Assembly: GCA_039881145.1 (NCBI GenBank)
Contig: JAYKKI010000066.1
Coordinates: forward strand, 9,997,001 to 10,061,000
Direction: 5' to 3'
Source of the DNA: Druceiella hillmani
Taxonomy: Eukaryota > Arthropoda > Insecta > Lepidoptera > Hepialidae
Length of the DNA stretch: 64,000 nucleotides
Part shown: positions 1-11,930 of the stretch, piece by piece
Layout: each line of letters opens with the position of its first letter
Position numbering within the stretch: position 1 is the stretch's first letter
Notes under the pieces: generated by a model
Seen by the model: the letters and a program-made list of their open reading frames with translations, nothing else
What the model was told of the DNA's origin: nothing
The model's database searches: none
Translations under genes and position numbers: made by a program

Positions 1-1286
1 TATCACGATTAACCAATTAAAAAGGAAATTACGACAAGAAGAAAAAAATTCATTTATTTATGTTGGAAAAGATCATTACGAAATTTTATTTCATAAGGAT
101 TAAGACAATTTTACGAATTAAGCCTAGAAAATTTAGAAATGAAACTTCTTTGAACAGTAAAACGATTATTATAGATTTTAAGTGGTATATACATACATGC
201 CGCCGCGGACTTACTGCACAATCTTTCAATAAGAACAATGTTGCTACACATGGTTTTTGTAAATCTCGAACGGTTTAAAAGGGCATGCCAAGATATCTGC
301 CTAACACTCTTTTTTGGAGGTCGGGTAATTTTCACAAAACATTTATAAATTACACATTTAAACCTTCTTTGTCATTAAATCTATCTATGAATGGAAACCC
401 AAACAAAATCATTCCAGAGTTTAATCAGAAAATGGTTAAAATATATATAACGTATTTTGATATCACAGTTAAAACGTCATAATTTTTTTCTAACTTCAAC
501 ACTACAACAAATAAAATTAGTTCCGTAAATTTCTAGTAAAAAGCTATTATCCAGACTCAGTTTAGTGCAAAGTACATAAATTATGATTTACAAAGAAACA
601 CGTGGAAAATGTTGAACACAAATATTTTCCTTTTGACAAATGTATTTTTATTTTTATCATTTAATAGACATTTTTAATTTCGTGAACTTTAACAATCTAC
701 AAAAACCCAAGTGTCTAAATGCATACTTGGAATTCGAACTCTTACCAAAGAGCAATGTCATCTCAACTCAAACGGCAGATCTAAACTAAAGATTTACCTA
801 GTATTTTATTTGTGCACCACAGAAACAAGAAAGAAAATCAAAAACCTCGAAAACAAATGAACTAATTTCAATCAAGCATTTTCAAGAGATTGTTGTTTCA
901 AGAGAAGTTGATAATATATAATTTTATGTATAGAAAGCTCATCGCACCATAGTTTCTCTTTTGCTGGAGATTAAATAAAAGTTTTAATTACTTTCTCTCG
1001 AGAAATATATTATTTAACGGCTTCGTTCATTTTTCCACGGCGTATGTTTCAATGTGTAATCGTTCTTTATAATAGTAGTAACAGAAATAATTAGTATTGA
1101 AAAAATTAATAAAAGAATAGAAGCGTTAATTTATAAATTTAGCACAATTTTTTACAAGTGTCCACCATACCGTACCATGTACATCATATCGAGTCTTAAT
1201 CCCAATTGAAATTAAATTATAATTATTGAATTTATTAACGGTTGTTTGCTAGAACAAGTATGAAATATATTTTATTATATATTTAT
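1..1286. other. Non-coding A+T-rich DNA, no gene seen
   Basis: Short frames of 65-74 codons occur on both strands near 60-480, but none has a recognisable motif or biased composition. A minus-strand sequence near 725-780 contains GTTCGAATTCC, resembling a tRNA B box, but no A box or cloverleaf accompanies it. I see no repeat, promoter element or exon here. Confidence 0.6.
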
Positions 1287-1350
1287 GATAAAACTAAATT
1301 AAATGAAACTACGTGATGTAGTATTATTTCTACTATATTTAATTTCTTTG

Positions 1351-1392
1351 CCACGACCTAAGTTTCGTTGTATTACAACATCTTCAGGTGGG
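1351..1392 (-). ncRNA. Hammerhead-ribozyme-like motif, minus-strand arm of copy 1
   Basis: Read on the minus strand the order is CCAC, CTGAAGA, T, helix II GTTGT-AAT-ACAAC, GAAAC, loop, GGTC, GTGG. Helix I (CCAC/GTGG) and helix II (five pairs) are complete. Helix III reads ACT/GGT, with T in place of C, leaving a wobble pair. The predicted scissile position is after the C of GTC (complement of 1355). The unpaired T between the CTGAAGA box and helix II departs from the textbook core, so catalysis is not assured. Confidence 0.55.
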
Positions 1393-1418
1393 ATATTAGC
1401 AAAGATCTTTGCTAATAT

Positions 1419-1460
1419 CCCACCTGAAGATGTTGTAATACAACGAAACCTAGGTCGTGA
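1419..1460 (+). ncRNA. Hammerhead-ribozyme-like motif, plus-strand arm of copy 1
   Basis: Visible parts are CCCAC (1419-1423), the box CTGAAGA (1424-1430), an extra T, helix II GTTGT/ACAAC (1432-1436 and 1440-1444, AAT loop), GAA (1445-1447), helix III ACC/GGT closed by TA (1448-1455), then C1456 as the expected cleavage residue. The 3' strand of helix I is GTGA here instead of GTGG, so one of four pairs is lost. A minimal type I architecture with a very short helix III is what is known for hammerheads in Penelope-like elements; activity is inferred, not shown. Confidence 0.6.
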
Positions 1461-1572
1461 TAAAGAAATTAAATATAGTAGAAATAATACTACATCACGT
1501 AGTTTCATTTAATTGCGAATAATGAATTTCTACAAAATTAACGCCAAATATATTCAATAGATAAAACTAAAT

Positions 1573-4500
1573 CAAAGAATACGGCTAAAATCTAAAATTA
1601 TCAAAACATATTAGGCAACTTCCCGAAAAAATCGTTTTGAAATGAAATTTAAACAAATAACAATATATTTATAAATATTTATCAAAAAATAATTGATTAA
1701 GATTACTTGTAGTTATTTCAATACACGAGCAAAAACGAAAAGAAATTAATAGGGTTCTGTTCCGACAAGAATGTCATGAAAAACCATCAGGTATCTCATG
1801 AAATTACGATGTGTGAATGTTTCTTTACACATATACATTCGGATTTCGTACGGAATGACAAGATGAAAATAGAATTTAAAATAAAATTTTAAATAATGCC
1901 ATATTAGTGAGGAACAGATTTAATTTTTTTCTATAACCTAAACTGAATATTCGAATACAAATTAAACAAGATAACTAGTTTTGTTAAGACATTTAATTTA
2001 AAGAATGTTTGGGTGTAAGGAAACCTTTGGCAATGTAAAGGTCATACAATTTAAAATATAAATCGCCTGGATTTGATCACAGTATTAAAATATTCATAGG
2101 AGATTAAAAGTATAAGGAAAAGCTTGGAAAATATATCATTCAATGCAGTGTACGTAATTAATAAAATAGATAATAGACTACAAGAAATGCTTTCACTTAT
2201 AGTAGCATCAAAAATAATATTTTCTTGACAAATTGCACTGTTAAGAATTATATTCTCTAAAATATTTCAAATTAACAACACATACTTGCAAGATATTGTA
2301 AAAGTCTTTCGGTAAACTGTATTTGTAAAAAAGTCGGAAAACTCTACTGCGTCCAATATCTGTGTAAACCGAAAGGCCACCATAAACATTCGTACACTAA
2401 CATTATTATTGTCTTCGCTCGTTTTGTTGTTCATTAGGTGTAATAAAAGGGATTATGAAGGACTGAGCATCCCGAAGGCGAGCCAAGTAGCCGCCTTACT
2501 AGGGTAGTATAGGAGATTTTAGCTAGTAAGATAATTTTATTTTAAGCAAAGATGTTTTTTTGTAAATGTAATAAAATTTGTGAGCTACACTTCAATTCGA
2601 TGTTGGTTGTCAAACGGTTGACACAATTTTAATAAACACCAGATGTTAAAAAACTATGTTAAATAATTCATTTTTTATGAGCATCGTAATAAAATAAGTT
2701 GTTAGTGTTGTAACGGTCTAATAATAACTAAATATTGTTAATTCACCTATACGCCCCGTAGCATGCACAATTTGGCAAAAGATCCAATGCAACGGTATGT
2801 CGCAGCATAGGCATGATGGGAATATGGGCGTACAGTAAATGAAATTCAATAGAATTCCCAGCTATCTGCGGTCTGTGGATGGACTCCAAATGAGCGCATA
2901 CCTTTTATATTAGAAAGATAATATTATAATTTGGTTGGTAAAATTACATGTTGGATAAATATAAATGTAACATTATATGGAAATGAAATTCACAAATTTT
3001 ACTCCCGATTGTATTTACATCGCTTGTAACAAATGTATTTAGATTTTAATTTCGTTATTTGTAATTTTTTTTCTAATTGAAATTACATTTCTATAATTTA
3101 CTTTTAATTTATATTATCTTAACTTTAAGGAATACAAAATTGACAGATTGATATTATTTTACCATTAAGTTTATAAATTATTTTTGACTGACGATTTTAA
3201 AGATTATTTCACGCACACACAATTAACTAATTCAACACATGTTTCGTTGATTATTGGGTTTCAATTATCAATTTATGTAGAGTCATTTTCAATAAAATCT
3301 AATTGACATTTAAAGCGTATTTAAATTTTTGTTTGTTACTATGAATAGCAAACACCGAACAAAATAAATAGTAAATTTTATGAAGGTTAATTCAATAGAG
3401 GGAAATTGCATGAGCAGTTGGATGTAGCTGTAATAAATCGGGAAGGCCCCTTCAAAGTTTACGGAAGTCATGTGTAAAAATAAAACTTTTCTTTTAGATA
3501 TATTTGACTTCCGGAAATTTCGAAGACAAAAGCAGTTATCTCGAAAAGGCAAAAATTTAATTGATTGATTTGATTGCAGAAAATACAAATGTAATTAAAA
3601 AATATTTACCAGAAAACGCTGGCCTAAAAGTAGTAATACACGCTTGCTTTAAATATTTGAATGAAAAGCTTGATAAGAATAAGTTTAATTCCTTTTAGTA
3701 TAATAAAATGTGTCCATTTATTCTTTTATTTCTTTGTTTGACTATCTTTTACACTTAAATGTCTGAACGGATTTTCATGAAAATTTGTAAATAAATTTCA
3801 CTTTAAGTAGGTAAATATATTTAGCTTTAAAATTTTCTTTCACACTATATTCTTATCGTTTATAAATTATAATATATATAGAGAAGTTATTAATGTAAAA
3901 AATTATCTTTTGTACGTACGGTAACTACATAAATTCTGGTGGATGGGGCATTTGAACACGTCGATGATGCACGTGCGAGTTTCCTATTAACACGTCGAAG
4001 AAGACACAGGTTTACGCTAGTAATACGTATAACTTCCATAGAAGTAAAATAATTCTTCTTTTCAGTCACCGTATCAAACCGATTTTTATAGTGTGTTTGT
4101 ATATGTGTATAAAATTGCACAAAGCAAAGGTTGCAAGAAAGGATATTTTATGAACTCTTTTTGATCAAATTGTAGCCATGTAGATACACATTTGACAATT
4201 GTTTTATGTTCAGGCTTTTAGTGCTATAACGTTGAAATTAGGCGAGGTTATACATTTTATAGAGCTTACAAAGTAATGATAAAAACGTTCAAAAACAATT
4301 TACACTCTTTTCTTTACGTGTGATTTTTTTATTAGCATACACGATTGTATAGGATATTATTAAACAGGTTTTCCAAAATTATCGGAGTATATGACCACAT
4401 TTTCGATATAGAGGAATGTCAAGTTTTAAGATGATAATTATTGTTATAGTGTTCTCACCCGTCACAGCTAAACCGATATTTTCGGATGATATTTTTGTAA

Positions 4501-6624
4501 AATATATACTACATGTACTATTTTGTGTATATATGCTACATATATAACAAAATTAAAAGAAAAATAATCACAACTAATTAGGTTCTACTAGTTTAAGTGT
4601 AATAGTCGACCAAATTATTACATTTAGTTAGGTCTGTGAAACATATACTAGGCAATATATTTATATATTTACATAGTGATAATTAATATTATTATTTGTA
4701 AATAACGCATTATAAATACCATGTACGTCTAAATATTTATATGGGCTAAAACGTGAACGCGAAAGTTTGTAGTGCGAGTTAAACTCGAATTTAATAATTA
4801 AAAAACAAATAACAAATAATTATAGAGGCAATATTTTTTCATTACAACGGTATTAAATTTAACCCAAATCAAACATATAAAATATATTTTAAGTACCTGT
4901 ACCTTTATCAATATGACTTGAAAATATTAAACAGAAAAGTAAAATTTGAATATAATTGATAGCTGACTTTTTGGAAACTAGGTGTTAATTATTGTTACTG
5001 GTATTTTTTTATCCCTAAATGGAATCACTTTGAAAATGTAGATTTTTTTTAATAGAAATTTGAATACGACTTGATATTGGTTTCTTTTTCCGTTACCATA
5101 CTTATAGTCGAAGAAGTTTTCAGTCTACTGACACTTGAATTAGGCTGACAAAATTAATTTTGCGAGAATGTAAAATGTATTTGTTATTATGCTAGAATTA
5201 AAATATTTCCAATAGACTTTTTTGTTACCTTTCTATTCAATTCTTAAGTGTTTCATTCCAGGTAAGTAAGAGCTTCACGCTTTATTAAACTTATTATCTT
5301 AATAAAGCTTTATTGTTCTTTATTAAGCTATGGATCAGGTTGGCCTAATGATTTACAGTACGCAATGAATATTCCTTCAGTTCGGTGTATTTTTTCACTG
5401 TTTGGTAAACGATTAACCTAATGGAAGTCTTTAAAAATTAATAACTAACTAACTTTTAATTTTTACCTGGTTATGTTAAAATTAATAAACATATAAATAT
5501 GAAATTTAAGGACAACTTTCAACGCACTTGCTCTATAAACTCGAATAAAAATGGAGCCACTTTCTGAACGATCTCGTAAGACATATTTAAAGATTTAGCG
5601 TTTCATTATATTTTGATAATATATGCAAATTTTTTAATATAATTGGAGTTAACTTTTATTACTGATTTCAATTCAAGGTTTTTAAACCTCCACTATCATT
5701 TTAACGTCAAATTAAGGAATATTTAGGTATTGGATAAATTTATGTATCAAAGAAAAGTTTATATTTTTTGCATAAGATAATATTTTTTGCATTATAAACG
5801 CATATATAAATCAATATATTACGGTTAGAATAATAATTTTGAAATCAATTAAGAAATTATTTGCCAAAAGTGATTAGTTTTGCAAAGACTATATTAGTAT
5901 TCTCACGTACCACTTGTAATATGAAATGAAATATTTGTACCATTATTATCAAAAGCTATTTAACAAAAAAAGCAAAAGTTTTTTACAGAATAAATATGTG
6001 AGTAGAAAATTGAGAAAGATTCATGTATTGATGAATTTTCATTAATAAAAAATAGTCGTAATAAGAACAAGGAAAGAAAATTGTCCTTCTGTTAATTGCA
6101 GTTAACCACGCTAGACTAACAAATGAAATATTTAAAAATCAAATGCCATCTCAAGTTAGAAAGATCAATTTTGTAGCATTTTTACTATCTAAATTGATGA
6201 GTAAAAGAGTGCAATGAAGTAGAGTTTATGAAATACAAATATTTTGAATGTAAATTGTCTGAAAATATTTTATCAATTAGAACTTTTTCTTTACTTCAAC
6301 TGATATTTAAAAAAAAAATTTAAAATACATAAAAAACACCAAAATACACAGACATTTCGTTGACTTCTAATATGAACTTCATTCGTTCCTTACTAAATTT
6401 TGAATTTAATTCTATTAATAACAACGCCATATACTAGTAAAAACTTGACTTGGACTTAATATTTTTGCACAACGTTATCAAAGTTACTAGATTATTTAGA
6501 GTAAATACCATGCCGTATGAGAGAAAATAAATACTATTTAATTAGTTATTGGTTACATATTATCAAATATATCATTTCTCAATTAAATACTTTTCAATAT
6601 GAAGTTGTGTGACATCGAAACTAC
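1573..6624. other. Non-coding A+T-rich DNA, no gene seen
   Basis: About 5 kb with no recognisable coding remnant. A slightly more G+C-rich patch lies at 2740-2890, bounded loosely by ACGCCCC and GGGCGTA. Small direct repeats occur, for example ATATTTTTTGCAT twice near 5760-5795. Alternately oriented CTTTATTAA motifs lie at 5279-5330. The frames at 3310-3588 and 3890-4120 (minus) show no known domain. Confidence 0.55.
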
Positions 6625-6675
6625 GTTGTGTGGTGATGATCGAAGTACACGATACTTGCATCATCACTACATGAC
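6625..6675 (+). other. Short hairpin with 21 paired positions
   Basis: The left arm 6625-6647 and right arm 6653-6675 pair as RNA along their whole length, counting G-U pairs. The only break is a 2x2 internal loop (CG opposite GC, left 6641-6642). The terminal loop is five bases (CACGA). The three differences from perfect complementarity outside the internal loop are all of the type giving G-U, consistent either with selection on an RNA stem or with decay of an old perfect inverted duplication by transitions. The loop is short for a microRNA precursor, so I do not call it one. Confidence 0.4.
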
Positions 6676-7269
6676 ATGACATAACAATAGAGAAATCACC
6701 TACAGATTTAAAAACGAGACCCTCACACTAGGTTCCTGTCGAATTAACCTAAAAATGGTTACATACGTTGTGTGTAAAAGATATTAAAATGAATATATGT
6801 TTTATAGGGACCGTGTATCAATTTGGGTTATTGAAATAAAAGAATATGAATGCCGGGAAAATCGTTTGCGCTCTTTTGATTCCTATGTTTTCTTAACTAA
6901 TTAATAATTTTAGTAATCTTCAGTTTTATTAATTATTCTATGAACCTCAAAATATAACTTAAAAGATGGTTAAATTTCAGAATAAATTCAAGATTACAAT
7001 AAACATTTTCTATAAGAAATCCATTACGATTCGATTGGAAAAAAATAGGCGGAAAAATAAAATATTACGTATCAGAGAAATCACTTTCCTTTAATCAAAA
7101 ACATGTCACATTTTGGTTACTTAAAAAAAATTAGCCCAATATGGGAAATCATGACACACGAAGAAGTTTTTTGAATATAACGGAGCATGAAATTCTTCAG
7201 TTGAATATACCGAACATAATTTTCGAAGAGAAATACTTTTCCTAAATTGCCAAGAGAAAAAACTTGATA
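6676..7269. other. Non-coding spacer before element copy 2
   Basis: No gene or repeat was recognised. The minus-strand frame at 7121-7336 runs into the left arm of the element and is not a gene. Confidence 0.6.
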
Positions 7270-7282
7270 TTTCGAAACATTT

Positions 7283-7468
7283 AAATGAAACTACGTGATG
7301 TAGTATTATTTCTACTACCTTTAATTTCTTTACCACGACCTAGGTTTCGTTGTATTACAACATCTTCAGGTGGGATATTAAAGATAGTAGAAATAATACT
7401 ACATCACGTAGTTTCATTTAATTGTGAATAATGAATTTCTACAAAATTAACGCCAAATATATTCAATA
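7283..7468 (+). mobile_element. Penelope-like inverted-arm short element, copy 2 (centre deleted)
   Basis: The left arm is complete and contains a minus-strand hammerhead-like core. It stops at GGGATATTA (about 7380) and joins directly to the outer part of the right arm (AAGATAGTAG), so the ribozyme half of the right arm and the centre are missing. The tail 7422-7468 is intact, ending ATATTCAATA. Flanks show an imperfect duplication, TTTCGAAACATTT (7270-7282) against TTTAGAAAACATTT (7469-7482), one mismatch and one indel. The deletion removes one side of a hairpin, as expected from polymerase slippage across a long palindrome. Confidence 0.78.
7333..7374 (-). ncRNA. Hammerhead-ribozyme-like motif in copy 2
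   Basis: The minus-strand sequence has the family consensus in every part: CCCAC, CTGAAGA, extra T, GTTGT-AAT-ACAAC, GAAAC, CTAG, GTC, GTGG. Helices I (four pairs), II (five pairs) and III (three pairs) can all form. The predicted scissile residue is the complement of 7337. The remaining right arm no longer contains a second motif. Confidence 0.6.
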
Positions 7469-7482
7469 TTTAGAAAACATTT

Positions 7483-9212
7483 TAAAATTTCTTTACCGCT
7501 TCAAACCAATAATAATTTATTCCGTTCGAATTCTACAAGTTTTTTTCAGGTTATTGCAGGACAGAGGTTGAAATTTTAAGAGTTTATATTTTAAGAACAG
7601 TATGGTTTTCTGAATCCTTGAGGGCAAACTTTTTTACATCTTATGCACGAGCTTCCAAGTACTATGAAATGACTACCTGCTACTCGCTGTTTCACCCACA
7701 TACTAATAAGAAAATTGATAATGCCACTTGAAATGTAGGTGTTAACTTTAATTTAATGCTCATTATAAATGGAACAAGGATTTTTATACAACTACGTATT
7801 TGTTAAAAATATAAAAAAATATACTAGAAAGCGTTAGCATCTCAGTATTTTTTAAAACTTTTTAAGTATGTTTAGAGCTAATTTATTAATTTTTATTCTA
7901 AATTGAATTTGTTCCTTTAGAATACGCTCAAAAAATAGTGAATTAAAAAAATTAATACAAGGTCATTAATTTTTTTGATATAAATTTTGTTCTAATAATT
8001 TAATTTAATATTATTAATACTTACGATTGAAGTAATTAGAATTGATAAGTAAGCAAGTCATAAATATATTTTACTTCCAGGTGAAGCAAGTAGGAACAAT
8101 AATTTGCTGATAATTGTAGAGATGATAAAAGAGCACAATAGCTACATTTTAATTACATAAAAATTCATTTATATAAAACTATATCTCATCAACATGAGGT
8201 TCCGTTCATCTTAGGCACAGTAACTATCACTCAGCATTCATCTTAGACAGAGTACCTATCACTCAGCTATCACTAAGTTTGTGAAAATACGGCTAAGATG
8301 CAGGTTTAATTAAATTGTCTTATCTTCCATTCATTCTCCGTCACCCTAAATGTTTTATTTATATTTTCTTTCATAAATATGAACTGTGTGGAGCACGAAA
8401 TAAAATTATTCAGAATAATAAGCAATAAACGCATATAACAAAAAAACGCAATTAAATACAATCGCAAATAATATAAAAAGCAGGTCATGAAGCGACTTAT
8501 TATTCTAGGATCTTGGTTGTAGTCGGAAACCAATCAATATGTCGAAGTGAAATATTACATCCGTTACGGAAGCTGGTTGGCGAGTTAATGTGAATAGCAA
8601 TCGGATGTTGATAGGTAAAATTTGTAAATGGAATAGTGTCTTAATATTGGTACGCAACAGTTTGGGCCAAAAAAATAATATGGAAAACAGATTAGAATTT
8701 TTAGTAAGTGTAGTATAATCAATCAATTTCAATTGCAGAGAGTTATATTCGACTATGTTCAAAGTGGAAAAGGTAAAACGCATATCGGGATAATTACTAA
8801 AAATTTAGAAATTAAGTATTGGAATATTGATTTCTGTATTATCACAAAAATAAGATAAGGTACATTACACGAAGGTTTGCTTCGAATTTACGACAAATGA
8901 GAGCGTTAAATAGAGTCCTAATGCATTTTCTAAATTTTCACGAATGTTGAATTAAGAATGTAACTATTGATATATTCAAAAATTAGATTAGCGTTATTTT
9001 TGTATAAATTAATTATCAATTAGTTTTTGTTTCAAAATTAAGTAAAATCTAATTATTCTCAACGTAATCTTATATTAATGTCATTATGAAACGAAAAGCA
9101 GTATAACTAAATTAAAATTCCGAAAACTGTTAACATACACCCGGCTAAAACCTGCTAATACTAATAATTTGATCACATGATCAAAGCTCCTGAAAGAGAA
9201 TAAGTTATCATT
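7483..9212. other. Non-coding A+T-rich DNA, no gene seen
   Basis: The stretch between element copy 2 and the LINE remnant holds one small tandem duplication (8205-8268, listed separately). The two overlapping minus-strand frames at 8306-8783 lack any recognised motif. Confidence 0.55.
8205..8268. repeat. Two-copy tandem repeat, period 32 bp
   Basis: The sequence beginning TTCATCTTAG at 8205 recurs at 8237 and both copies end in CTATCACTCAG. A handful of substitutions separate the units, so the duplication is not recent. Confidence 0.7.
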
Positions 9213-9660
9213 ATTCACTTACACTGAAATAAAATGATTGGTTTGTATTCCATCGTACCAAAGAGTTGATGTCTTTCTGAAATAACTGAAAACAATGACA
9301 ATTACTAATTTTTAGAAACAATTTCGTGCTGCTCTAGAAAAGCATATAGTTTGGACCATTAATGGCATGCAATTTATTATTAAGAGAAACATTAGCGAAT
9401 ATAGGATCATATTAAATTTAGTAGACGTACATTCTGACATAAAAACATTCATACCAGGCAAAGTGCTTCCAAGATCAAAAGGAGTAGCCAGTAATTTTAT
9501 AAAGAACATGCGTTTGTTAATGCGGTCAAAAACTTTTTTAAAATCGAAGTAAGTCATATCAACTTGCTGGTTTTTATCCGCCTTATCAGACATGTAGTTA
9601 ATAAATAATAAAAAGATCGTAACGGCAGAAAACCCAGAACAACAGCCAAATTGGTAGGCA
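9213..9660 (-). pseudogene. LINE reverse-transcriptase fragment (CR1/Jockey-like), degenerate
   Basis: Read on the minus strand, this is the palm region of a non-LTR retrotransposon reverse transcriptase. In order: AYQFG (about 9659-9645); a stretch reading FLLFINYMSDK; VDMTYFDFKKVFDRI, matching RT motif A (the usual form is a D-F-S-K-A-F-D core); then FLLIINCMP, matching the usual L-F-I-N-D-L-P block. After a frameshift near 9365 the frame continues YMLF followed by stop-S-S where the catalytic F-A-D-D should stand. It then continues TKLFLKISN and FQKDINSLVRW, the usual thumb-side block. The catalytic dyad is therefore lost and the element is dead. Ends are not defined; no 3' tail or target duplication was recognised. 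The clade is a guess from general block spacing. Confidence 0.8.
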
Positions 9661-11559
9661 ATAAGTTGGGTCTGAATTTGTATGAAAATACATCAATGCG
9701 AATTGTTTTGAGCTTCACTAAAAGTCTAAAATTTATTATTTAAAATCTAGAAAAGATTTTGAAAACCGATGTAATCCGCAAAATGTTATATAAACCAGTA
9801 TATCCATAAACATTTTAAATAAAATTAATTAAACATTCCGATACTGAGATGAAGAAAATTCCTATTTTTACTATCCATTTTCTTGGTTAAATATTATACT
9901 AATAATGCAATGGTTGTTGCTATAAATAAAGTATAGTACCGAAAATATATTTGATCTCATCCCCATATTGCTAATAACATTTTCATTTAATAACGAAACC
10001 GTCTAAATTGTTCAATTTATATAAAGAAAATATTAACAAAAAAGTAAATAGTATAAAATTGCTTCAACATAATTTGTTCCGCACATTACAAGAATTAACC
10101 CTCTGTTTATATTTATTTTATTTTATGTAATCATCGTGTCAAAATAAAATTATCAGGGAAATAGTGTTTAAAATAGTCACTTAATTACTTAACAGAAGGC
10201 TTAACCATGACTTTATTTGAATTAATTAAATTGTTTTTATTTAACATAATTAATAATATTTACATAATTTCACATCACTTTAAATTACTAACTAAATTAT
10301 TCTATGTACTTAAAGCAACTAAATAAATTTAACGTCAGTTGTTGTTGGATTCTGACGGTTATAATTGTTTCATTGAAATATTGACATTGATTCTTTAGTA
10401 AGTTACGTGCTTTAAAAAGCGACATTCTACTTAGTTAAGATTGTTAGTTTTGCATATATATTAATGTTACAAACAAAGATTGTTTACTGTACACATAAAA
10501 AGTCGAAAGAGCTCCTTTAAGAATATTATTTTTAATAATGTATTTTATTGCGTATTTTTCGGAAATGCCTCACAAATATAAACTTTAAGATGTTTCGGTA
10601 TTTTTTGATATCTAAGTTGGAAAAATGAACCCTAAAATGCAAATAACAATGTCAGTATCCAAACGAGAATAAATTTAAGAAATTGACATGATCCGGTTTC
10701 TGCAGGGTAAAATATTTAATTTCCGTTTTTAAAAAATATTTTCCATACCTGAACGTATGACTAAAATGTTGTAAAAACATTAATTATTTCTTATGTAATA
10801 TTTGTAAATAAAAATATATGTAAATAAAACTACATATGAACATATAAATAAGTAATTACAATACATGCAATCATTAAAAACAAAATAAGTGGGAAAAAAG
10901 TATGTTACAAACATACTCATTCTTTGACGCCCTCTCCTTGTGCTGATGCTTGTTGAGTTTTTCATATAAAAACAATGGAAATTTAAGTTTTTGTGGTCAA
11001 TTGAAGCCTAACGATAATATAAATTATGAAACTAATTTATTTTAGTCATATGAAACAATTTCATTTCGACGGAATTGTCTGTCATGTACTTTTTCTTCTA
11101 ATACCGATACCAATTTTAATCGAACCAAAAGAAAGACTGTGTTAAGAAAGATCTAACGTAAATTCAAAATTTATATGCAAGAAATGCAATTAAAAGTAGA
11201 TTTTCTATTGTTTAGTGTTGCCAAATAATAGTTGTTACAAAATTTTGTTCAATTTAATCTGGGCGATCTTCCTAAAATATCGACAACGTTAGGTTTTTTC
11301 GCACTAAAGATTAAACAGGTAAAGTTATGTCTAATTATTACTATATTTTAAACAGTTTCTTTAAATAAATTTCAAAAATTATGATGATGGAAAAAATAAC
11401 ATGGAAAAGAAGATAAGACGTACAAAAGAAAAAATTACAGTTGATGAAAAATTAGGTTGCCAGATAAATAAAAATAAGAAAATCCTGCTTGAATATTTTA
11501 TTAGTAATATTTTCCTCTATAATCTACTCAAAAATAAGTCATAATATTGAGTCAACTTT

Positions 11560-11930
11560 AGGTGACTCGGGAAATTTTTGGGTTAAATGAGAATAAAATT
11601 TTCCACGCGTGTGAGGTACAGGTACGATCTAAATTATATCGTCACGTTCCTTTATCCAACTATGTCCAAGTTGTTCTCTGAATTTTAGCTAGTTTATAAT
11701 TCATTGAGATTTACGAGTGCATGGGGAGAGACTGGAAATGAAGGTTGATAGATAAATAAAATAAAGGCATCGTATCGAGGGACTCGGAAAACAGACTTTT
11801 TACGAACGACATTTCCATTGGAATAGTAGAGTGCGAGTTTAATTAATACAACGACGTGAATATGACGTGACGTCTATATGTACACTAAACGTGTACGATT
11901 AGATTTGGTTCAGATATTATTCTTTAGTTG
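11560..11930. other. Compositionally distinct patch, possible regulatory DNA
   Basis: Base composition is visibly less A+T-rich than the surroundings and homopolymer runs are fewer. It contains TGACGTGACGTC (11863-11874), two overlapping TGACG half-sites, the second 7 of 8 to a CRE, and a short palindrome GTACAC-TAAAC-GTGTAC (11880-11896). No reading frame extends through it. A conserved regulatory element is one possibility, an unrecognised repeat remnant another; without comparison to related genomes neither is supported further. Confidence 0.25.

Larger units (their letters stand above)
1300..1559 (+). mobile_element. Penelope-like inverted-arm short element, copy 1 (full length)
   Basis: This is the most symmetrical copy of the family. 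Two arms of about 107 bp (1299-1405 and 1406-1512) are inverted around the centre AAAGATCTTT with only three mismatches. A unique tail follows (1513-1559) ending in ATATTCAATA. The copy is flanked by a perfect 13-bp target-site duplication, GATAAAACTAAAT, at 1287-1299 and 1560-1572, so the element is bounded as a single insertion. Each arm carries a hammerhead-like core, one per strand. Because of the palindrome, a 69-codon frame appears on both strands with almost the same translation; it is not a gene. Assignment to Penelope-like elements rests on the ribozyme motif and on the coding remnant in copy 5 of the same family. A palindromic MITE moved by a DNA transposase is the main alternative, but variable TSD length and one-sided truncation in sister copies argue against it. 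Confidence 0.8.

Noticed and set aside
720..790. Minus-strand GTTCGAATTCC preceded by a CTCTT/AAGAG hairpin, tRNA- or SINE-like
   Set aside because: The T stem does not pair and no A-box consensus precedes it; no repeat of it was seen elsewhere in the window.
1299..1512. Two 69-codon frames on opposite strands with nearly the same protein (MKLRDVVLFLLYLISL...)
   Set aside because: The identity follows from the palindromic arms of element copy 1. The sequence carries a ribozyme-like core, not a protein signal.
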